64,000 bases of DNA, taken from Stereum hirsutum FP-91666 SS1 (lineage: Eukaryota; Basidiomycota; Agaricomycetes; Russulales; Stereaceae). Under the pieces are notes generated by a model, which ran no database searches, was not told the DNA's origin, and was given only the letters and a program-made list of their open reading frames with translations. Position numbers and translations under genes: made by a program. The stretch lies in assembly GCF_000264905.1 (NCBI RefSeq), contig NW_006763141.1:1128943-1192942 (forward strand), given 5' to 3'. This document shows, one piece after another, positions 55,866 to 64,000 of this stretch (its first letter is position 1; every line of letters starts with the position of its first letter).

Positions 55866-58800
55866 ATGGCCTTGCGTATTGTAAAGAGGCGCGTCTCCAG
55901 TATGGACGGTCTTGGTGTCGCAAAAGAAGTGGCATCATTCGTGAAGGATATCAGCAATATGTCCCAGTTTGCCCCGGTTGCAGTTGCAGCAGCTCTAATT
56001 CTGAGAATCCTTGAATTATTGCAGGTGCCAAGTGCTTTTGCTCTTCCTAGAGATAGGCAGTACTGACAACAGTTTATATTTGTCCTCACGTTGCTGTTAT
56101 AGGCTGTCAAAACAAACCAAGTCCAATGTTTCGAACTGGCTCGACGCGCAGCCAAACTATTGTTGAACATCTCACGAAGGATGGAAAACAAGTGGCACAC
56201 TGCTCCGCATAGCTTAATTGAAAATATCAGGGAGTTTGAAGAGTATGTCGCCAAACCTCTTCCTTATCCTAGGAAAACTGACGGAGTTGCCTGCAGAATA
56301 CTTCGCTTGATCTACGACCTCATGCAACAAGCAGCGAACGTGAGATGGTTGCAACGTCTCCTGTCCAAGTCCACTATCGAGACTACACTTGCACATTGCA
56401 ACGTACTTTTGGATGATGCGTCGCGTTCCTTCCAGGTATGATGACCCTTATCCACTTCAATCACACTCACATCACATTTGTGACTCGGCTAGATCGAGTC
56501 TCTCATAGAGATTCATTATGCCGTCGGCGCCCTGCGACAAAACGCCGTATCGGAACCTTTGCTTACCGAGGGAACAGAAGTAGTGGCAGGCCCACTTCCG
56601 ATGGATTTTTCTTCGCCATCCGTTTCCGTACTGTGTCATGAGCGAGCCCTTTTATGGCCAGATATAGTTTCGCAAGTCCACTCGCCGTCCTCAACCCAGT
56701 CATATGCTTCTGTATCTGAAGTCACAGAGCAGCTCTCGATCTCTGAGGCGAACGGTTCTCCAGGTGATTCTCTTGATGCTCTAGGGTTGATTCGGATCGT
56801 TCGTTATTCACTGATCTGGGAACCTTCTTATGTTTAGCTGTCAATGCAGAGGCGATTGAACTCCAGGCATTTCGTTCTGATATATCAATGCCTGAGGACG
56901 AGTTCGGGGTGCGTATCCGTCTTCATCACTTGGACAAACGCTGTACTAAGCCGTCCTACGATTGCTTTCTTGTTGTAGTTTCGCCGGTATCACCAATCTG
57001 ACGTACGGATACGTGCTGTTAATCGCAAGTCTTTAGGATGGTTCTCTGGGAGTTCTCAAGCAGAAGTGAACGGGAACATGATGCAAATAAAGAAGTACGA
57101 TGGCCCGAAAGGAAAGGCCGCTCGTGTAAGCTGTCGATTACGCTGTCACAGTTCACTACCTGACTTTATGGAACCAGGACTGGATTAGGGACATCAAGAT
57201 CTTGCGCAATCTATAGTATGAATTTCGAACCACAGTGTTGACCAACTATCTGACATTTCTATGTTACAGTCATGTAAACCTACCGCAACTACTCGGGTAC
57301 TCAGACGACAAGACCCCTACACCATTCATTTTGCTCGCGCACTGTACGTTCATGTAATTCCGCCCCCTCTTGCTAAAAACAACTCTAAATTGGAGTGCAG
57401 CGCAACCGAGAGACGTACAAACATATCTGAAAGCAGTGCTACAGACATCAAGTCTATCTTCGTCCGTGTTATCCCTTCTACGAATGGTACGTTGGATAGC
57501 ATATTGTTCATTCCCGCGACCGCATACTAATGTTCGGCAACGTGTAGTATCGCGACGTTACGGTCTGTTCTACATCTACTCCCTGAATGTTGCAAAATCC
57601 CAATAGTTCCTGCACTCTCCACAGTCCGCTGCTTCATACGTCCAGCAACAGATGTCCTTGAAGGACCATCAAGTCCAAGACTTCCTCGAAGTACGCTTCT
57701 TATAGTCCAATATATTGCAGCCACTAACCTTCTATTGTAGGAAGCAACATATGCTGTAGATGCAGAGAACAAACTGGTCTTGGGACTGCCACCGCGGAAA
57801 GAAGGCATTTGGTCCACAGCTCGGAGCTATAACTTGACTGAGTCACTCGCCAAACCGGTCCTGACGGTAAACTTCATCGAATGCGAGTTCTTTGTATCAT
57901 TCTGATCGAGAATCTTGCAGGGGTTGGGTCTCGCCAGTCAATCCATAGATCACGAACCAGCCCAAGTTCGTCCGCGATTTGCATTCCAAGATTACCTACT
58001 AATCGTCCCTCACCACACCTTCTCCAGCATACACAGCATCTTCGCCATCTTCTCACCTCACTCCTTCCAAGACGTACGGATACGCCATCGCTTCCGCCTC
58101 CGATACAAGACCTCCTGGATGACCACTCTGAAGGGCTTTCCGCTTCAGGTCATGGGTCTAGTCTTGCAGCGCTTCGGGAGATCAGTTTCTCCTCCAATAC
58201 CCATACCTTCTCCTGGCAGAGGCGTGCTCCCGTAGGGCAATTCCAACCTGGAGACTTTGGATATCTACCCTATTCAGCATCATCATCCGGCAGAGACATC
58301 GATATGGAGCAACTCAAGTTGTTTCAGAAGCTTGGGAATGTATTCGACGGAGGCATGGAGAAGTGTAATCTCGATATTGCAAAGCGATTGTCCGGATCAA
58401 TGAGGGCGTTTTCTGGGAGGCATGGGGATAATCAAGTCGCCACCCCGTACTTGCTGCCGGGTGGCTTGGAAGGGTACGTCAGTCCACTTGTCCGTTTGTA
58501 TCTCCCCTATACGCGTATATCTTCCGACTCTGTTTAATTCTATATGTATATAGTTGGCCAGTGGCGGTCCCACCACGAGATCACGTCACTGTGTGGGTCA
58601 CTCGAGAATCTAGTTTGGAGTCGATTGGCGAGGCCTGGAGATATCTCTTGCAGAATGCGAACCAAATCATGGAAAGACATGGGAAACAGCCTCATGAATT
58701 GATTATAAGTACGTAGTTGGCGACCTTTCCCCTCCCTCAGGTTGTCTCATATGACATCTACTATGCGCCTAGTCGCCTCAGAGACGACAGTCCAAGACTT

Positions 58801-59209
58801 CACCATAAAGGACCATAGTCTCCCTCCTCTCCCCCACCCAAACCGTAGCATTCATTCTCAACACACTCACCACCCTCACTTCGGAGCATTGTCAGATGTT
58901 CCAAAGATCCTATATTTATTCACTTCGTCATCTATGTTTGACTTAGATGGGGGAGAACAGAAGGTGAGGGAGCCCTTTGTACCGTATTGGACGGACGATC
59001 CTATGGGTAGGCCGAGTCCTAGAGAGACGAGGTCTACAATTCGGAGTTTTGGTGAAAATTCAGGATGGTGAGTAACAGACTTCAGCATCTCCAGATTGTC
59101 GAGGGGCAGGATGAGCTGATTAAAATGGTTTACTTTACTCTTTCGCAGGCCTGTTGGGTATGTGAGGTACATCCAGCTTGATCCCGAGGACGTCACACAG
59201 TATCTGTAG
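55866..59209 (+). CDS. MLKL-like protein: N-terminal helical bundle, pseudokinase-like region and C-terminal fungal domain
   Basis: About 17 exons. Those read in phase: 55866-56024, 56103-56242, 56297-56435, 56493-56763, 56838-56908, 56979-57125, 57178-57215, 57270-57343, 57401-57486, 57548-57562, 57625-57690, 57741-57866, then from 57921. Residues ~20-170 are amphipathic helices (VAVAAALILRILELLQAVK, CFELARRAAKLLLNIS, MQQAANVRWLQRLLSK, ETTLAHCNVLLDDAS) resembling the fungal/animal MLKL N-terminal bundle. A kinase-like lobe follows: MQIKKYDG (candidate Lys), DWIRDIKILRNLYHVNLPQ, LLGYS, PFILLAH. HRD and DFG motifs are absent (ENKLVLGLPP sits at the usual DFG place). The C-terminus has QPGDFGYLP, LGNVFDGG and YVRYIQLDPEDV. 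One frame change at ~58070-58110 could not be resolved. Confidence 0.75.
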
Positions 59210-59259
59210 AGTTATATTCCATTGTGCCGGTCCAATACGCAGCCACATGCTCTATTTGT

Positions 59260-61391
59260 TTACACTCGCGGAGCAGGACCAGAAGTATAGCTCGGTGGAT
59301 ACTCAACCTCTTCGTTAATATCGGTATCGGACGAATCAGGTTGTCCTCCTCGTACTCGAGCATGCAAAATACGTAGAAGAGCAGAAGTAGATAGGCGGTC
59401 AGGGGCTACGCCTCCGTCAGGGTGGAAAAGAGCAGTAGTTTGCCCTGGCTGGAGCCGTCCAGGATCAAGTTCCTGAGCCTCCGCGACGCTGGAATGTCTG
59501 CGAGAGTGTGATGCTGATGTTGATGGAGGCAAGACTGAACCTTCGTGTCGATGGCTGACATCGTCTGTATGCGGAGTTAGAGTCGAATTTGTTTCTGTTA
59601 TATACTCCGAGTCGGTCTGATTTGTCCCATGCACGGGGGATGCTGTTGGCCTCACGGAGTGCGAATAGATTCCGGCAGCCTGAGCCTTTCCAGAGCTCGA
59701 TGGAGTATGCGAGTCCTGATGAGGCTGTATTTGGAGGAAAGGCGCGGGAGTCGTGGTGTATCCTGTCGCCCAACGGAAAAGACTCAGAGGAGGTGACTAG
59801 CAAGCGCCGAGGATTGACGGACCTTGATTGTGGCTGGTAATACCTCTGGTGAAAACAGGACTATCATGATGAGTGGTCATCGTCGGGGTGTGTAGTGCCG
59901 TACCAGTATCACCCCGCTCAGATAGACCTGTCTGAGCCCTTGCAATCTTTCGTCTATTCCTCCGAACAAGAATCCACGCCACACCACCGATCACGATCAG
60001 ACCCACGACCGCACCCAAGACGCCACCCGCAATAGCACCGGTATGCTTTCCACCTCTTCCTCCTTGTCCATCACTGCTACGAACGCTACCATTGCAAATG
60101 TGTGGTACCGATTCCGAGATGAATGCTTTATCGGCATCGAGAAGGAGGTAGTCCAAGTAAAACGCCCCGGAGCCATCGGCCGTGATCTGGAGCGTATTGT
60201 GTGCAGATGGATCGACGCTTGCGGTCAACATGTCGAAATCTACTAGTGGGTATTCGACTCCGGACGAAGATGAGGGTAAAGCGCTTAGTGTGGCTGTCTG
60301 GCTATTGATAGTGTATGTTCCCAGGGAACCAGACGTTGGTGTCGAGATGACCACGCCTTTTGCTTTCACGACGGATGCACCTGTCACAATATATATATGA
60401 GCATATCATGTCTGCGAAGCAATATTGGGAGAGAAATAATTGGTGTATGATGACTTCTGACTGAGATGCATGAGGGGGACATTACCTGTGAAATTTAGCG
60501 AAACGGTCGATGACGCGCCATTTGGGCCAATAGCCGACGAATTGTACGCGAGGTCCGTGATATTATAATTCTGCGAGAACCCGAACCCGAGCACATTTGT
60601 ACTCCAGCCAGGGCTAGTATCACAACCTCCGTGGCTAAGTGACTGGCCATCGCTGTATACGAGATACTCGCTTCGATCATCGATGAAAATCCACGACCTC
60701 TCATCGTCGGCCGTCGGGATGGACGAGTTTATCTCAGCCTCGTAAATGAGGTAGTCAAACATGAAATTGGGCTCAGAAGACGAGTTGGACCCGGTGAGAA
60801 TCTCTGCCTGCAGAGTGTGCTGATTGGGCGTGGAAGAGCCGTCATTCGGTGTCAGGAGAGAGCTGTTGAAGAAAGGGATGTGCATGCGAGTGCTGGAAAG
60901 GATGGGGTAGTTATTGGTGGCGATAACGTTGCCGTCGATGCTGAATGAAACATTCGTGCTAACGGCGGGGATTCCTGCGCTGGGAACGAGAATTGTTCCA
61001 TAGAAGGAGATAGAAGTGCCTGCAGATAAAAATACGAGCTTAGTACACACATCCGGAGTACTTAGGAGGTCCACGACGGAATCGGAATGAAAACTTGGTC
61101 GCACCTGTGAAATTGTATGTCATCGTCGAGCCTTCCTTACCAGATATGGAGATAGTCTCAGAGAATGTTCCCAGACCGGCTGCAGCCCAGCAAACAGTCG
61201 TCATTCCACCCGTTATTATCAATATCTCGAAAATACAGCATGTATTTCATTGACCGATACGCACCGATTGCACCGATGGCCCAGCCGTCCACTATCTGAC
61301 TGAGATTGAACTTTCCCTGGTACGCATTTTCGGATACCGGGGAGTACTCGATTCCTTCGTCTGCATCGTCGACAAGAACAAAAACAGACAT
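59260..61391 (-). CDS. single-pass membrane protein with tandem extracellular beta domains
   Basis: Five exons (61391-61265, 61179-61105, 61019-60486, 60380-59844, 59762-59260), each split after the first base of a codon, give 591 residues. Two similar extracellular units: VDDADEGIEYSP ... YNFTGTSISFYGTILV, and IFIDDRSEYLVYSDG ... LNFTG with a following KGVVISTP. Many N-glycosylation sequons are present. A glycine-rich membrane helix GGVLGAVVGLIVIGGVAWIL is followed by the stop-transfer RRNRRK and a Ser/Pro-rich cytoplasmic tail. No clear signal peptide was found. This layout is common among unnamed basidiomycete surface proteins. The last intron has two possible donors (59843 or 59816) that both keep the frame. 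Confidence 0.8.
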
Positions 61392-62946
61392 GTTGAATCG
61401 CGCAAACTAGGCGGGAGAGAAAGCGTGCTCGGAAACGGGGCTTGTGGCGAATCGTTGACCAGCACAGTGCGTCTCTAAACGCTGGGGCTATATGTATGGG
61501 CGCCCAGCTAAGAGAGTTTCATTAAAAAGCGTTGCTCTCCATGTTGTATGTTGAAATCATGATCGTGATACGCACAGCAATAGCCTGCTTGGCAGTTGGA
61601 GCATTCGATGTCTGGTCTGGAGGAGTGAACGGTGGAGTGTATACTTCCCCGGCATGGGCGGGTGCTCTTCCGGATCAGCTGGCTCATGGATTGAATGACG
61701 GTCAACTCGATGGTAGCCTTCCCGCGACACGCTGCTGTCCCACCTCCGAGCGAGACTAGAGGTCAGGCCATTTGCTGGTTTCGAAAGGGTTCCAACTTAG
61801 CGCACGCCGGTGGCGGGATGCTGGAGCTACATACCCCTAACGTTCGTGATCGGACCGCCTCGCCACCGCCCCACACGTTTGGGGGAGGATATATAGAGGA
61901 AAGAAAACCCGGTGATTATTCCTCGAACTGATATCATGAACTTGTGCTTGTCCGGCGAGAAAGTGAGTCGATAAACCAGGTGTGACTTGAGTGCTCCTTG
62001 ACTGCGACATTGAGGAAGGTAGTGTCTGGTGGTGAAAAGAATATCGTCTAGAAGATAAATCCGGAACCGCATTGTCAGTTCTCGGTACGTCTGTTAGAAT
62101 GACGAAGCATACATACCTATATCTCACACCCACCCTCTTCATCAGCACAGGAACGCAAGATAGCGGAGGAAGGGTGGAAGGAGTAAGACCTGTACCGCAT
62201 AGAGGCAATGCAGGGCTCCATTTCTCTCGAAGGACTTCTATGTGGAGGTGATCATCCAAACTTACACGTGATCATGATCAGTATCATCACTGACAAAGTG
62301 GATGCGGATGTATCCCACAACGAAAGAAGACCTCGGACTTCAGCGCTAGCATCGCTATATAGCGATGGGGAGCATCCTCAGGTGTGGACGAGATAGCATC
62401 TCGAGCACATATTCATTGATCCTTCCGTTGCTCTAAACTTGGAGCGTGCAGAGCATTCGCGTGAGTCTCCAGCGAGTATTCGCAGAGGTCGTTCTGCGAA
62501 TATGACGCGTCTGCACTGATAGGAAAGACCAAGACACTGATCTCGGCTGAACAACAAACGGTGTGAGCACAGGCTAGGAGGTGCATGCGGAGAAGGTGGG
62601 GCACGATGCATGATGGGCACCACAGGGTACTTGATGTGGCGATTCTGCGCCACTGCGGAAAACGTAACGGCGCCTCTGAGCTTCTCCCAAAGGATTGCTC
62701 CAAAATTCGGAAGGTCGGCCTGGAATAATCTGGACGAGATAATCGCACTCGCGGGTGCGACGCCAGAAGAAGAGCAAGGCTATACCGAGCCCCCAGGCCA
62801 TAACAAAACAGACCTCGAAGTCTTTCCATCGACGTTGATTAGATAGTCAACAGCCTCGTCATCGCCCCGTATACGTATACGGTCAGAGATCCATAAAATC
62901 ACGAAAATTCTCTACCGTTGCCACCTTGCCAGGATGATCTTGCCGT
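61392..62946. other. 1.5 kb region without recognisable genes
   Basis: Frames such as 61837-62259 on the minus strand have no domain and no splice support. It lies upstream of the surface-protein gene and downstream of the diflavin reductase gene. Confidence 0.5.
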
Positions 62947-64000
62947 TCAGCTCCAACACTCCTCCCAAAGCCTGCCTTCTCTCCCCATCCTCTCCACATA
63001 CTCTTTCGCCTCGTCTTCTCCTAACCCACCACATACCCTCGCCGCATCAGCTATCGACTTACGAACGGCGGCCGGCATCTTGTTCGCGGAACTATATGAC
63101 GCCACACCGGATGCGAAAACATACCACACATGAAAATCACAACAAGAATGAGAATCCTTGGGAGCTAGTATACAGAAGAATCGGGGAACAGGATAAAAGA
63201 CAACGCACCCAGAGATATACACCCATCCGCCCCTTCTACCCACCACGTCCCAAACCTTCTCTCGATCCTCGTCCATCAAATCCTGAACGTAAGTCCTCTT
63301 GACGCCTTCCGGATTATCACGCGAGAAGGCGGGTCGATAGGTTAGGTATGGAGGCGGGACAGAAGTTTGGGAAAGTCTCTCCCACTCCTGACCGTAATGC
63401 TGATCTTTGTCTTGACTCCGACATCCGAAATAGAGCGTATTCTCTGGATCACAAAAAAACCCGCAGTCAATCTCTTGCATATCCTCATCGTATCTTAAAG
63501 AGGAAGAAGGCGGAGAAATGGAGAGAGTATAAAACCACAGAAGCTTACCTCTCGCACCCTGCCGCACCCTCCTCTCAATCAAGGCTCTCATCGGCGCGAT
63601 GCCTGTACCTGGGCCTACGCATATGGTAGGTATCGAAGGAGATGGAGGGAGGGAGAGCAGCCCTTTTTGAAGGCCGAGGAGGAGGGTCGTGCCTAGAACA
63701 CAAAGTACAGCGTGAGTGGGAGGTCTAACGTTATAGAGAGGAGGAAAGAATAGAGGGGCAAGCGCACCAGACTTCAAAGACGACAAATAACTCGTACACA
63801 CGCCCCGTCTCGGTATCTTCAGCTTCGTCTTGTACTGCACTATCGCAACGCAGAGGTGGACCTCCTTCGGATGTGTCTAAAACAATAACCCATCAAACCA
63901 AACCCATAATGAGCACCAATACCTCGCCCAGGAAAGTGCACGCGCGTAAGGGTGGCCTTTGTGGGAGGAGAGCGAGCAACAAAACACGGACCTCGACATC
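62947..64000 (-). CDS. TAH18: NADPH-dependent diflavin reductase, C-terminal part (partial)
   Basis: The 5' part lies beyond the right edge. Exons in view encode the FAD/NADPH half: PKEVHLCVAIVQYKTKLKIP and RRGVCTSYLSSLK (FAD site), then VGPGTGIAPMRALIERRV (pyrophosphate loop), NTLYFGCRSQDKDQHY, a block ending RTYVQDLMDEDREKVWDV, GWVYISG spliced to SANKMPAAVRKSIADA, and the end EDAKEYVERMGREGRLWEECW-like stop (here with Glu-Ala before Lys). Family role: Tah18/NDOR1 passes electrons from NADPH to Dre2 in cytosolic iron-sulfur protein assembly. The exon at the very edge (~63926-64000) fits the family poorly, so that join is uncertain. Confidence 0.88.

Noticed and set aside
61837..62259. Minus-strand frame of 140 codons downstream of the diflavin reductase
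   Set aside because: No domain, no helix pattern and no supporting splice sites.
1..64000. CRISPR arrays, bacterial operons, riboswitches or a biosynthetic gene cluster
   Set aside because: The sequence is intron-rich nuclear fungal DNA; no regular spacer-repeat array and no grouped biosynthetic enzymes were found.

Overview
The window is nuclear DNA from a filamentous basidiomycete, most likely a mushroom-forming Agaricomycete. Genes are broken by many 41-133 bp GT-AG introns and lie on both strands. The content is typical of Agaricomycetes: a STE3-type pheromone receptor, F-box/leucine-rich genes, MYND proteins, APH-fold kinases, a Ferritin_2-type secreted protein and a fungal seven-helix membrane protein. 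No bacterial operon features are present. All exon models below come from reading splice sites and reading phase by eye.

Layout: (0-3.4 kb) the tail of an unknown gene, then zinc-finger paralogue 1. (4.4-7.2 kb) two phosphotransferase-fold kinase genes in the same orientation. (9.3-11.1 kb) STE3-like receptor. (11.9-15.4 kb) a MYND protein and an unrecognised conserved seven-exon gene. (16.0-18.8 kb) REX1-type RNA exonuclease. (18.5-29.7 kb) a rearranged block: a ~1.3 kb segment (5' end of REX1, spacer and 5' end of a seven-helix gene) occurs twice. The first copy keeps the whole exonuclease but only exon 1 of the membrane gene; the second keeps the whole membrane gene but only a stub of the exonuclease. 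Between them lie zinc-finger paralogue 2 and a secreted-protein gene that lost its start at the duplication junction. (30.4-34.9 kb) two convergent F-box genes. (35.4-36.7 kb) zinc-finger paralogue 3. (38.1-40.5 kb) class-3 aldehyde dehydrogenase. (41.1-47.3 kb) GH38 alpha-mannosidase of the Ams1/MAN2C1 type with a putative 2-nt micro-exon. (47.9 kb) tRNA-Asp(GTC). (48.9-50.1 kb) ferritin-like secreted protein. (50.8-51.2 kb) a short inverted-repeat element with TA ends. (51.6-52.8 kb) a classical C2H2 protein. (55.9-59.2 kb) a helical-bundle plus pseudokinase protein resembling the MLKL layout. (59.3-61.4 kb) a single-pass surface protein. (62.9 kb to the edge) the reductase end of a Tah18/NDOR1-type diflavin reductase.

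Most genes are independent housekeeping or lineage-specific loci and no biosynthetic cluster is evident. The best candidates for undescribed biology are the MLKL-like pseudokinase, the three paralogous zinc-finger genes within 35 kb, the reciprocal segmental duplication, and the micro-exon in the mannosidase. Several long intergenic stretches (7.2-9.3, 52.8-55.9 and 61.4-62.9 kb) hold nothing I can assign.
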